From the NCBI GenBank assembly GCA_031555315.1, contig JAVBUO010000008.1, positions 154,574 to 218,573 on the forward strand: a DNA stretch of 64,000 bases, read 5' to 3'. This document shows positions 16,360 to 24,103 of this stretch, piece by piece. The notes beneath the pieces are model-generated. The model had not been told where the DNA came from. It saw only the letters and a program-made list of their open reading frames with translations, and ran no database searches. Position 1 is the first letter of the stretch, and each line of letters starts with the position of its first letter. Made by a program: the position numbers and the translations under genes. This DNA is from JAVBJV01 sp031555315. GTDB lineage: Bacteria; Pseudomonadota; Alphaproteobacteria; Acetobacterales; Acetobacteraceae.

Positions 16360-17321
16360 CCCTGCATCCGGCTGCGCAGCAGCAACCGCCCCACGGCCAG
16401 AACGATGAACGAAATCACGAACAGCACGAACCCGAGCGCCAGCAGCGCGGCCAGCTTGGCCGACCCGTTCTGCGCCTCGGGGAATTCCAGCGCGATCACC
16501 GAAGCGATCGTGTTGCCGGTGCTGAACAGCGACAGAGAAATCCGGTTCGCCTGCCCGATCACGAAGGTCACCGCCATGGTTTCGCCCAGCGCACGCCCCA
16601 GCCCGAGCATGATGCCGCCGATCACCGAGGCGCGCGTGTACGGCAGCACGACGTTGCGCACCACCTCCCAGCGCGTCGCCCCCAGGCCATAGGCGCTTTC
16701 CTTGTAGATCGCCGGCACAGTGCGGAACACGTCGCGCATCGTCGCCGCAATGAAGGGCAGCACCATGATCGACAGAATCATGCTGGCGGTGAAAATCCCC
16801 AGCCCGTAGGTCGGCCCTTCGAACAGGGGTTCCAGCAGCGGAACTCCCATCGTCCAGTCCTGGACGCGCGGCTGCACGTATTCGGCCAGAAACGGCGCCA
16901 GCACGAACAGCCCCCACATGCCGTAGATGATGCTCGGCACCGCCGCCAGCAGTTCGATCGCGATGCCCACCGGTGTACGCAGCCAGTTCGGCGCCAGTTC
17001 GGTCAGGTAGTACGCGATGCCGAACCCGGCCGGCACCGCGAACAGCAACGCGATGGCCGAAGTGACCAGCGTGCCGTAGATCGAGATCGCTGCACCGAAC
17101 CGGTCGTGCACCGGATCCCATTCCGCCGACGTCAGGAACGACAGGCCGGTGGTGGAAAACGTTTCCCAGCCGCCGACTGCCAGCAATGCGATGATCGCCC
17201 CCAGCAGCACCAGCACGAACGCCCCCGCCACCCGCACGGCGGCCTCGAACACCGGATCCCCCCAGCGTGTCGGGGAGGCGCGCCCGGGCGTCCCGGCGGT
17301 CATCGTTGCAGCTTGCTGCAT
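16356..17321 (-). CDS. pstC: Phosphate ABC transporter permease PstC
   Basis: This encodes 321 residues. A short cytoplasmic N-terminus is followed by a first membrane helix (FVLVLLGAIIALLAVGG), the ETFSTTGLSFLTSAEWDP segment typical of PstC, and several more helices. The EAA loop is in ESAYGLGATRWEVVRNVVLP and is followed by GIMLGLGRALGETMAVTFVIG. It forms the permease with PstA. The start at 17321 was preferred because GAGGAC lies just upstream; a longer frame extends to 17438 into the pstS 3' end. The gap to pstS is 37 nt. Confidence 0.95.
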   Translation of the reverse strand: MQQAATMTAGTPGRASPTRWGDPVFEAAVRVAGAFVLVLLGAIIALLAVGGWETFSTTGLSFLTSAEWDPVHDRFGAAISIYGTLVTSAIALLFAVPAGFGIAYYLTELAPNWLRTPVGIAIELLAAVPSIIYGMWGLFVLAPFLAEYVQPRVQDWTMGVPLLEPLFEGPTYGLGIFTASMILSIMVLPFIAATMRDVFRTVPAIYKESAYGLGATRWEVVRNVVLPYTRASVIGGIMLGLGRALGETMAVTFVIGQANRISLSLFSTGNTIASVIALEFPEAQNGSAKLAALLALGFVLFVISFIVLAVGRLLLRSRMQG

Positions 17322-17358
17322 GTCGTCCTCGTCTTCGTCGTCTTGCCGGTCCGCCCGC

Positions 17359-18405
17359 TTAGCGGGCAGGCCAGACCGCTTCGCCGTTGGGACCGCGCAC
17401 CTGGCTGGCCCAAGTATTACGCACCAACGCCACCACACTGTCCGGCATCGGGATGTAGTCGAGCTCGGTCGCCATCGCCGCGCCGTTGGCGTATGCCCAG
17501 TCGAACAGGCGCATCACATTGCGGCCCGACTCGACCGAAGCCGGGTTACGCGGCAGCAGGATATAGGTTGGCGCGACGATCGGCCATGCCTGAGCACCCG
17601 GCTGGTTCAGCAGCGAGATCCCGAATGTGGGGTCCGATGACCAATCGGCTCCCGCGGCGGCGGCCTGAAAACTGGCGATGGTCGCCTGCACGAACTGTCC
17701 GTCGCGGTTGCGGAGCTGGGCGACGGACAAGTTATTCTGTTTTGCATACGCGTATTCCACATACCCGATGGACCCGCGCGTCTGACGCACCAGTCCGGCC
17801 ACGCCGGCATTGCCGCGCCCGCCGACCCCGGCTTTCCACGCCACCGACGTGCCCTGCCCGACATCGGTGCGGAACGTTTCGCTGACGCGCGACAGATACC
17901 CCGCAAACTGGAACGTCGTACCCGACCCGTCGGCGCGATAGATCGGCGCCACGGCAAGGTTGGGCAGCGTGACGCCCGGGTTCAGTCCCACCAGCCGCGG
18001 ATCGTTCCAGCGCGTGATCTTGCCCAGATAGATATCGGCCACCACCTCGCCGCTCAGGCGCAGCGCCCCTGGCGCGACCCCCGGCAGGTTATAGGCGAGC
18101 ACAATCGCCCCCATCACGGTGGGAAACTGCACCAGATTGGCCTCGGCCAGTTTTTCCGCTGACAGGTTTGCGTCGCTGGCCCCGAAATCGACCGTGCGGT
18201 TGGTGATCTGATTCACCCCGCCGCCCGAACCGATCGCCTGATAGTTCAGTTGCAGCCCTGTGGCGGCCTCGGCGGCCTCGCCCCATTTCTGGTAGAGCGG
18301 CGCCGGAAACGTCGCCCCCGCGCCGGTCACCGGCTGTGCCAGCGCGCCGGTCGCAGCGATTGCCATACCCACTGCGACGGCGGTCAGTGCTTTCATCCGA
18401 ATCAT
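17359..18405 (-). CDS. pstS: Periplasmic phosphate-binding protein PstS
   Basis: This encodes 348 residues. The signal peptide (ALTAVAVGMAIAATGALA, cleavage near QPVTGAG) is followed by the diagnostic GAGATFPAPLYQKWGEA motif. The phosphate-contacting stretches GSGGGVNQIT, DFGASDANL and YRADGSGTTFQF follow. It captures phosphate in the periplasm for PstCAB. It is the first gene of pstSCAB-phoU-phoB, and a Pho box lies about 55-80 nt before its start. An alternative Met three codons in would not change the signal peptide. Confidence 0.96.
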   Translation of the reverse strand: MIRMKALTAVAVGMAIAATGALAQPVTGAGATFPAPLYQKWGEAAEAATGLQLNYQAIGSGGGVNQITNRTVDFGASDANLSAEKLAEANLVQFPTVMGAIVLAYNLPGVAPGALRLSGEVVADIYLGKITRWNDPRLVGLNPGVTLPNLAVAPIYRADGSGTTFQFAGYLSRVSETFRTDVGQGTSVAWKAGVGGRGNAGVAGLVRQTRGSIGYVEYAYAKQNNLSVAQLRNRDGQFVQATIASFQAAAAGADWSSDPTFGISLLNQPGAQAWPIVAPTYILLPRNPASVESGRNVMRLFDWAYANGAAMATELDYIPMPDSVVALVRNTWASQVRGPNGEAVWPAR

Positions 18406-18458
18406 CTGTTCGCTCCTGTTTGGTGGTGCGGAACCTATGACCGTTTAGCTGCATGCAA

Positions 18459-18487
18459 ATGACAGGTGCATGACAGTTTCATGACAA
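18459..18487 (-). promoter_or_regulatory. Pho box (PhoB binding site) upstream of pstS
   Basis: Read on the minus strand this is TTGTCAT-N4-CTGTCAT-N4-CTGTCAT, three heptamers at exact 11-nt spacing. Two such heptamers make one canonical Pho box (CTGTCAT-N4-CTGTCAT), so this is one and a half sites, able to bind PhoB dimers in tandem. It places the downstream pst operon, including phoB itself, under PhoB control (positive autoregulation is inferred). Confidence 0.9.
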
Positions 18488-18493
18488 ACGCCG

Positions 18494-18617
18494 GGGAAAC
18501 GCATTCTGGCGAGTCGTATGGTGGTGCGGATTGAGAACCGGCGCGCAGCGGACGTCTGTCCGTGAGCACCGGAAGCGCAAAGCCGTGCCGCCAGACAGCC
18601 GCCAGAATGCGTTTCCC
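18494..18617 (-). repeat. 123/124-bp intergenic repeat with perfect 18-bp inverted ends, copy 2
   Basis: The left end GGGAAACGCATTCTGGCG (18494-18511) is the exact reverse complement of the right end (18600-18617). The interior keeps a weaker inverted repeat and a central CGGAC-GTCT-GTCCG hairpin. It has no ORF of its own. It lies 2 nt after the mog stop codon and 6 nt from the Pho box. Its minus-strand sequence aligns ungapped with 2453-2575 (about 100/123 identical). No clear target-site duplication was found. Confidence 0.85.
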
Positions 18618-18619
18618 GA

Positions 18620-19153
18620 TCAGGATTTTGGACGAAAAGCCTTGCAGACGGCGGGGTCGGTTTCCAGGCGCGGGCCGCCCATCAGTTCGATGCAGTACGG
18701 GATGGCAGCGAATACCGCATCGAGGCACGTAGAGATCGCCGCCGGCTTGCCCGGCAAATTGATGATCAGGCTGCGGCCGCGTGTACCTGCCATCTGGCGC
18801 GACAGGATCGCCGTCGGCACCTCGCGCAGACTGGCAGTGCGCATTGCCTCGCCGAAACCGGGGAAGATCCGTTCGCACACATCCTCGGTCGCCTCGGGCG
18901 TCACGTCGCGCGGCGACGGGCCGGTGCCGCCGGTCACCAGAATCAGCGGGCAATGCAGAGTGTCGGCCAGATCGCGCAGGGTTTCGGCGATCAACGCGCG
19001 TTCGTCGGCGATCAGCCGGCGTTCGGGGCGCCAGGGCGAGGTCAGCACCCGTTCCAGATACGCCTGAATCGCCGGGCCGCCGCGGTCTTCATACATGCCC
19101 GCACTGGCGCGGTCCGACACGGTGACGATGCCCATCGGTGGCGTATCGATCAT
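18620..19153 (-). CDS. mog: Molybdopterin adenylyltransferase (MogA/MoaB family)
   Basis: This encodes 177 residues. The MoCF-biosynthesis fold is marked by IVTVSDRASAGMYEDRGGP at the N-terminus, LILVTGGTGPSPRDVTPEA (the TGGTG and D-V-T-P molybdopterin-binding loop), and LIINLPGKPAA. MogA adenylates molybdopterin before molybdate insertion; MoaB proteins share the fold. The gene ends the nitrate-respiration and Mo-cofactor run, 16 nt after the TauE/SafE permease gene. A strong GGGAGGGGAG ribosome-binding site precedes the ATG. The product would supply cofactor for NarG. Confidence 0.9.
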   Translation of the reverse strand: MIDTPPMGIVTVSDRASAGMYEDRGGPAIQAYLERVLTSPWRPERRLIADERALIAETLRDLADTLHCPLILVTGGTGPSPRDVTPEATEDVCERIFPGFGEAMRTASLREVPTAILSRQMAGTRGRSLIINLPGKPAAISTCLDAVFAAIPYCIELMGGPRLETDPAVCKAFRPKS

Positions 19154-19169
19154 GCTGCGCTCCCCTCCC

Positions 19170-19898
19170 TCATAACGACATGAAACCCTTCACCACGGTG
19201 GCGAACGCACCCAGAATGGCCAGCGCCGTCACCGCCTGGCGCGCACGATGCCCCGGCACATGGGGGGCGGCAAGCGCGCCCAGCACCACACCGCAGAACA
19301 GCGCGGCGAACATCGCCCCCATCTGTAACACGGGCTGCTGCGGCCAGCCCTTGATAGCGATCGCCGCCACGTTCAGCATGGCAAAATACATCTGCATCGA
19401 CGCCGCAAAGCCACGCTGCACCCAGTTGGTGCTGATCGCATACAGCGTCATCGCCGGACCGCCGACGCCCGCCGTCACCTGCATGAAGCCGCTGAGCGCC
19501 CCGGCCGCCACAGCGCCCAGCCCGCCGCTGAAAATCCTGGTCTGCCGGAAGGTCAGCACGAAGCCCAGCGCCAGCAGCGTGATCGTGCCGATGCCGATCA
19601 TCAACGGCGCGGTAGGCAGTTGCAGCGCCACCCAGTTGCTGGGCGGCATCACCACAATGGCGGGAACGGCCAGCAGCAGCGCATGTTTCAGGTCGCCGTC
19701 GCGCCAGGTCTGCGTGATCACCATACAGTTGCCGGCCAGACTGAGCACGTTGGCGAGCAGCACACCTTCGTGCGGCCCGGCGGCCAGAATCAGCAGCGGT
19801 GCGCTGACCAGCGCGAAGCCCAGCCCTGTCACCCGCTGTGTCATCGCACCGCAGGCAATGGCCAGCAGCACACTGACGAACTGCAAACCGCTCATCAT
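19170..19898 (-). CDS. TauE/SafE-family membrane permease
   Basis: This encodes 242 residues, very hydrophobic with seven to eight predicted membrane helices. The N-terminal GAMTQRVTGLGFALVSAPLLIL stretch is the G-x-G-F/G-L motif typical of the TauE/SafE (DUF81) family, and GFMQVTAGVGGPAMTLY starts the second repeat. These transporters export sulfite, sulfoacetate or other organosulfur anions. The placement between moaA and mog hints at an oxyanion role such as molybdate, sulfite or nitrite, but the sequence does not decide it. It lies 44 nt after moaA. Confidence 0.8.
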   Translation of the reverse strand: MMSGLQFVSVLLAIACGAMTQRVTGLGFALVSAPLLILAAGPHEGVLLANVLSLAGNCMVITQTWRDGDLKHALLLAVPAIVVMPPSNWVALQLPTAPLMIGIGTITLLALGFVLTFRQTRIFSGGLGAVAAGALSGFMQVTAGVGGPAMTLYAISTNWVQRGFAASMQMYFAMLNVAAIAIKGWPQQPVLQMGAMFAALFCGVVLGALAAPHVPGHRARQAVTALAILGAFATVVKGFMSL

Positions 19899-19942
19899 TC
19901 TTCCGCTTCGTTGCCGCAGCGGTATAGCGCGAGCGCGAACGG

Positions 19943-20959
19943 CTAGCCACCCAGTGTATTCATCCTGTGCTGCAACAAGGTCTCGCGCACCGTCGAGCGG
20001 CCGAGGCGGTCCACCACAAAATCATGCCCGCGCGGCTTGCGCTGAATGGCGGCCAGGATCGCCGCCCGCACCGGTTCGTCACTTTCCGAACCGCGCAGCA
20101 CCGCGCGCAGGTCGCAGGTATCCTCCTGCCCCAGACACAGATACAGCATGCCGGTGCAGGTGATGCGCACGCGATTGCAGCTCTCGCAGAAATTATGCGA
20201 CATGGGCGAGATAAACCCGATCCGTCCGCCCGTTTCCACCACCCGCATATAGCGCGCCGGACCGCCCGTGCGGTGCATGCTGGGCTGCAACGTGAACTGT
20301 TCCGCCAACCGCGCCTGCATCGCCGCCAGCGACAGGAACTGATCGCGCGGTTGCTGGTCTTCCATGCCGACGGGCATCACCTCGATCAACGTCATGTCCA
20401 TACCGCGTCCGTGCGCCCAACGCATCAGGGATGGAATTTCATCGGCATTTACGTTGCGCATCGCCACGGTGTTGATCTTCACTGCCAGACCGGCACGCTG
20501 CGCGGCGTCGATCCCCTGCAGCACCTTGCCCAGGTCGCCCCAGCGCGTGATGGCGCGGAATTTGTCCGGGTCCAGCGTGTCCAGCGACACGTTGATCCGC
20601 TTCACCCCGCACGCCGCCAGATCCGCCGCGTAACGCGCCAACAGCGATCCGTTGGTGGTCAGTGTCAGTTCGTGCAGCGCACCGCTTTGCAGATACGTCG
20701 ACAGGCTGCGGAACAGCGTCATGATATCACGCCGCACCAACGGTTCACCGCCGGTCAGGCGCAATTTCTTCACCCCCAGATCGACGAAACTGCCGCACAG
20801 CCGCGCCAGTTCTTCCAACGACAGCAGGTCGCGTTTCGGCAGAAAATGCGCGTTCTCCGACATGCAGTACACACAGCGCAAATCGCAGCGATCGGTCACC
20901 GAAACCCGCAGATAGGTGATGTCCCGTCCGAATGCATCGTGCAGACACGGCCGGATCAT
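19943..20959 (-). CDS. moaA: GTP 3',8-cyclase (molybdenum cofactor biosynthesis protein A)
   Basis: This encodes 338 residues. The radical-SAM motif is CDLRCVYC near residue 26 and the second 4Fe-4S site is CESCNRVRITCTGML-x-C in the C-terminal part. The protein ends in GG, as in MoaA where the C-terminal Gly-Gly is needed for catalysis. It converts GTP to 3',8-cyclo-GTP, the first step of molybdopterin synthesis, matching the need of NarG. The ATG at 20959 was chosen because it overlaps the carbonic anhydrase stop by 4 nt (ATGA); a longer frame starts at 20983. Confidence 0.95.
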   Translation of the reverse strand: MIRPCLHDAFGRDITYLRVSVTDRCDLRCVYCMSENAHFLPKRDLLSLEELARLCGSFVDLGVKKLRLTGGEPLVRRDIMTLFRSLSTYLQSGALHELTLTTNGSLLARYAADLAACGVKRINVSLDTLDPDKFRAITRWGDLGKVLQGIDAAQRAGLAVKINTVAMRNVNADEIPSLMRWAHGRGMDMTLIEVMPVGMEDQQPRDQFLSLAAMQARLAEQFTLQPSMHRTGGPARYMRVVETGGRIGFISPMSHNFCESCNRVRITCTGMLYLCLGQEDTCDLRAVLRGSESDEPVRAAILAAIQRKPRGHDFVVDRLGRSTVRETLLQHRMNTLGG

Positions 20960-21702
20960 GAGCGCGGCTCCGCATCGCAGCAATTACAGGGCAGCGAATC
21001 CTGCAGAACCTTCAGAACGTTGTCGGTCGCCATATCGCGCTTGCCGCCGCGCAGAACGGCGCGCGCCAGACGCTCGCGCCCGGCATCGAACGTATCGCGT
21101 TCCGCGAACGACGACATGGTTACATGCAGATCGCGCAGCAAACCGTCGTTCAGACCGTAAATCCATCCATGCACCGCCACGCGCCGCCCTGTCCGCCAGG
21201 CGCGCGTCATGATCGGTGTGGCGGCCACACGACGCACCTGTTTTTCCACATTTAGTTCGCACAGCGTGTTCAGGCGTGCATTTTCATCGCGGATGGCTTC
21301 CAGCCGCACCCGGTTGCGCCGATACAGTTCGATGATCGGCGCCAGCCAGTGCGTGGACAGGTCGCTCTGCCACTCCTGCATGGCGCGCCGCACACCACCG
21401 CAGCCATAATGACCGCAGACGATCACGTCCTCCACCCCCAGGACATCGACACCATATTCCAGCGCCGACAGCAGATTCATGTCGCTGGTGTGCACGATAT
21501 TGGCGATATTGCGATGCACGAACAGATCGCCTGGGCTAAGTCCCACCACTTCGTTGGCAGGAACACGGCTGTCCGAACAGCCGATCCACAGATAACGCGG
21601 CTTCTGCTCCACCGCCAGGCGGCGGAAGTACATCGGGTCTTCGCGCGTCTGCGTCAGCGCCCAGACGATGTTGCGATTGAAAAGATCCTCCAGGACCGTC
21701 AC
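20956..21702 (-). CDS. can: Beta-class carbonic anhydrase
   Basis: This encodes 248 residues. The zinc ligands and catalytic dyad are all visible: C-S-D-S-R in WIGCSDSRVPANE and H-x2-C in VCGHYGCGGV. The LFVHRNIAN and LEYGVDVLGVEDVIV strings are typical of the Can-type beta carbonic anhydrases. It interconverts CO2 and bicarbonate in the cytoplasm. The gene is embedded in the nitrate cluster, with 4-nt overlaps to the hemerythrin-like gene upstream and moaA downstream, so it is co-translated with them. The C-terminus ends CNCCDAEPRS, with three clustered cysteines. Confidence 0.94.
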   Translation of the reverse strand: MTVLEDLFNRNIVWALTQTREDPMYFRRLAVEQKPRYLWIGCSDSRVPANEVVGLSPGDLFVHRNIANIVHTSDMNLLSALEYGVDVLGVEDVIVCGHYGCGGVRRAMQEWQSDLSTHWLAPIIELYRRNRVRLEAIRDENARLNTLCELNVEKQVRRVAATPIMTRAWRTGRRVAVHGWIYGLNDGLLRDLHVTMSSFAERDTFDAGRERLARAVLRGGKRDMATDNVLKVLQDSLPCNCCDAEPRS

Positions 21703-22256
21703 CGCAAATCCACCCCCCGCCGCGCCGCCATACGCCGGCCGAGGTCGCGCCGGTCGGCTGCCGTCAGCCGTGCTTCCGCAAGCGGCATGATCACCGTGTT
21801 TTCCACCATCAGATGCCGTTTCTGACGCGCGGAAAAATCCATGAACGCTAGCCGCATTTCGGCTGACAGTGGCATATTATCGGTGTTTTTCAGCAACTCG
21901 CGCAGATATCTGCAGATCTGCCCGGACAATTCCGCATCCGCGCGATGTTCGCCCGACAGGGCGCTCAGCACCTGCTCCAGATCGTCGCGCGCCCGCGCGC
22001 GCCGCCGCAGAAGCTGAAACAGATCCTCTTCCTCGTCGATCGTGTGCAACGGCATTTCCCACTGCAGATATTGCAGTAACTGATGCGCAGTCTCTTCGTC
22101 GATGCGTTCCGCCGTTGCTATATCCGACAGCGTTTCACACAGATCGCTCTGACGCGCATGGTCCGTGTGGAAAAATTCCAGAGGATTCCGCAGCAACCGT
22201 ATGTCCAGCTCCGCATGGAATCTCACGTCCTCTTCGTAAGAACGCTGCGCTTTCAT
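21699..22256 (-). CDS. Hemerythrin-like (HHE) iron-binding protein
   Basis: This encodes 185 residues. It has the spaced His/Glu ligands of a hemerythrin HHE fold: a histidine in FFHTDHARQ, H-x-I-D-E-E-E-D in HTIDEEEDLF, E-H-R-A-D in SGEHRADAEL, and H-L-M-V-E-N-T in the last helix. It is probably a di-iron protein for O2/NO sensing, NO scavenging or metal-centre repair (compare DnrN/RIC-like proteins), fitting a nitrate operon that generates nitrite and NO. The start at 22256 overlaps the preceding stop as ATGA; a Met four codons upstream (22268) is also possible. The stop overlaps the carbonic anhydrase start. Confidence 0.75.
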   Translation of the reverse strand: MKAQRSYEEDVRFHAELDIRLLRNPLEFFHTDHARQSDLCETLSDIATAERIDEETAHQLLQYLQWEMPLHTIDEEEDLFQLLRRRARARDDLEQVLSALSGEHRADAELSGQICRYLRELLKNTDNMPLSAEMRLAFMDFSARQKRHLMVENTVIMPLAEARLTAADRRDLGRRMAARRGVDLR

Positions 22257-22546
22257 CTTGCCTGGCATTTCTGTTTTGGTAATGCCTGCAACAGCGCGTG
22301 CTTCAGGAACACGTTCCCCGGATCCTGCACACGCGACATCAATCCCAAAAGAGTCAACCATTCCTCATCCCCCGCATGTGATGCGAAATGCGTGACGGCA
22401 TGCGACACGAATTCACCCGGCTGCATGCCATGCTGTACCGATGCATCACGCACACGGGCGACCAATACGGCATCGCCCATCCGTTCCAGAACGGAGACCG
22501 CCACCTCCGTATCTTCAAACCTCTGGATCAGCTCCCCCAGGTTCAT
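22253..22546 (-). CDS. 97-aa protein of unknown function in the nitrate operon
   Basis: This encodes 97 residues and is soluble, helical and acidic at the start (MNLGELIQRFEDTEVAVSVLE). It has a GLMSRVQDPGNVFLKHALLQAL tail and a few histidines and a single C-terminal cysteine but no recognised metal motif. Its start forms a TGATG junction with the ppiC stop and its stop overlaps the hemerythrin-like gene, so it is translated as part of the operon. I do not recognise a named family. An accessory role in nitrate reductase maturation or with the hemerythrin protein is inferred from position only. Confidence 0.7.
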   Translation of the reverse strand: MNLGELIQRFEDTEVAVSVLERMGDAVLVARVRDASVQHGMQPGEFVSHAVTHFASHAGDEEWLTLLGLMSRVQDPGNVFLKHALLQALPKQKCQAR

Positions 22547-23370
22547 CACTGCACCAGCATCGATTTTCCGGCACACAGGTCCACACCGCTGATCTCCGAA
22601 CGGCCGGCAAGAACAGCGATGTACTGCGCCATGGCACGTTGCCTGACCGCAGTATCCAGATATTCGGCGATGCGTTCGCGCACCAGTTCGAACGGCAGCA
22701 ACCGGCCCTCATGCCTGCGTTCCAGCCGGATGACATGAAACCCGTAACGCGTTTCGACCGGTGTCGTGGAAACGGTTCCCGGCGCCATGCCGGCCAGCGC
22801 AGCCTCGAATTCCGGTGTCGTCTGACCCGTGCTGATCTGCCCCAGATTCCCGCCCTGCTCCGCCGACGGACAGGCCGAATGCTGCCGCGCCAGATCGGCG
22901 AATGCTCCGGGCGTCTTCAGCAGGATCAGCGCCAGTTCCTGCGCATGCGCGCGCGCTTTTTGAAAAGCGTCGGCATCGGTGTGCGGCGCCTGAATCAGGA
23001 TGTGAGACACCTCGTAGATATCCGGCGACATGAACCGCCGGGGATTGCTTTCATAATAACGGCGACAGACTTCCTCGTCCGATGCTGGTGTTTGCACCTC
23101 GCGCTCGACGAGGCCACGGATCATCGCCTCCTCGTCGGTTTCGATACGGCCCGCCTCGTCCTCGACCGGTTCGGGTTGGAGGTTCAGGTGCCGTGCTTCC
23201 TGCAACAGCAGCTCGCGTATCGCCAGCGCACGGGCTGCTTCTTCCAGCGCGGCAGCGGCATTGGCTGCCGGGTGATGTTGTGCCTCCCGCGCGATGTCCG
23301 CGCGCGGGATGGTCACACCATTCACGACCACCGGTCGGGCCGTCTGCACAAGTCGGATAGATCCCGCCAT
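22546..23370 (-). CDS. ppiC: Parvulin-type peptidyl-prolyl isomerase
   Basis: This encodes 274 residues. The C-terminal rotamase domain is visible from YEVSHILIQAP (first strand with the catalytic His) through GGNLGQISTGQTTPEFEAAL to TTPVETRYGFHVIRLERR. An N-terminal helical chaperone segment precedes it. The protein lacks an obvious signal peptide, so it probably acts in the cytoplasm, like NifM-type parvulins. A ppiC-like gene directly after narI is a known arrangement (for example in pseudomonads), suggesting a role in folding or maturing the NarGHI complex. It starts 18 nt after narI. Confidence 0.88.
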   Translation of the reverse strand: MAGSIRLVQTARPVVVNGVTIPRADIAREAQHHPAANAAAALEEAARALAIRELLLQEARHLNLQPEPVEDEAGRIETDEEAMIRGLVEREVQTPASDEEVCRRYYESNPRRFMSPDIYEVSHILIQAPHTDADAFQKARAHAQELALILLKTPGAFADLARQHSACPSAEQGGNLGQISTGQTTPEFEAALAGMAPGTVSTTPVETRYGFHVIRLERRHEGRLLPFELVRERIAEYLDTAVRQRAMAQYIAVLAGRSEISGVDLCAGKSMLVQ

Positions 23371-23388
23371 CTTTCTTACGCTCCGCCG

Positions 23389-24084
23389 TTACGCCACGCG
23401 CCGGCGGGTGCGCACGACCTGATAGCCGCGCCGGCCCAGATACCAAACGGGCGCGCTCCAGATATGCACCAGACGGGTGAACGGGAACACCAGGAAGATC
23501 GTCATCCCCAGGATCAGATGCAGCTTGAACAGCGGGTTCACGTCGAGCAGCACGCTCGATACCCCCGGCCGCAGCGTCAGCACACCCTGCGCCCAGGCCA
23601 TGAACTTGGTCATTTCATGCCCGTCCAGATGTCCAAGCGAGACAAAGATCGTCAGCAGTCCCAGGATCAGCTGTGCATACAACAGCAACAGGATGAACAG
23701 GTCGCCGGCGCTGGTCGTCGCGCGGATGCGTTCGTCGACCAGACGGCGGTGGATCAGCAGCGTCAGGCCGATGAAACACGTAATACCCGCGACGCCACCG
23801 ACCACGATCGCCAGCACCTGCTTTTGCCCATGCGTGATGCCGATCGCGTCGAACACCTGAATGGGCGTCAGCAGCCCGATCAGATGCCCGAAGAAAATCA
23901 GCAGAATACCGACATGGAATAGGTTCGACCCCCACATCAGCTGCCCCTTGCGCAGCAGCTGACTCGAACTGGCCTTCCAGGTGTATTGTTCACGGTCGAA
24001 CCGGACCCAGCTGCCGACCAGAAACACGGTCAGACAGAAATACGGATACCAGCCGAAAAGAATATGATTGAGCGTTGCACCCAT
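23389..24084 (-). CDS. narI: Respiratory nitrate reductase gamma subunit (cytochrome b)
   Basis: This encodes 231 residues with five predicted membrane helices. The haem b ligands are the histidines in LFHVGILLIFFGHLIGL and in LHLILGMTIFLVFPFTRLVHIWS. The N-terminus (LNHILFGWYPYFCLTVFLVG) matches NarI. It passes electrons from quinol to NarH and anchors NarGH on the cytoplasmic face of the inner membrane. It follows narJ by 19 nt. Confidence 0.96.
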   Translation of the reverse strand: MGATLNHILFGWYPYFCLTVFLVGSWVRFDREQYTWKASSSQLLRKGQLMWGSNLFHVGILLIFFGHLIGLLTPIQVFDAIGITHGQKQVLAIVVGGVAGITCFIGLTLLIHRRLVDERIRATTSAGDLFILLLLYAQLILGLLTIFVSLGHLDGHEMTKFMAWAQGVLTLRPGVSSVLLDVNPLFKLHLILGMTIFLVFPFTRLVHIWSAPVWYLGRRGYQVVRTRRRVA

Positions 24085-24103
24085 GGTTATCGTGCTCCCC
24101 CTC

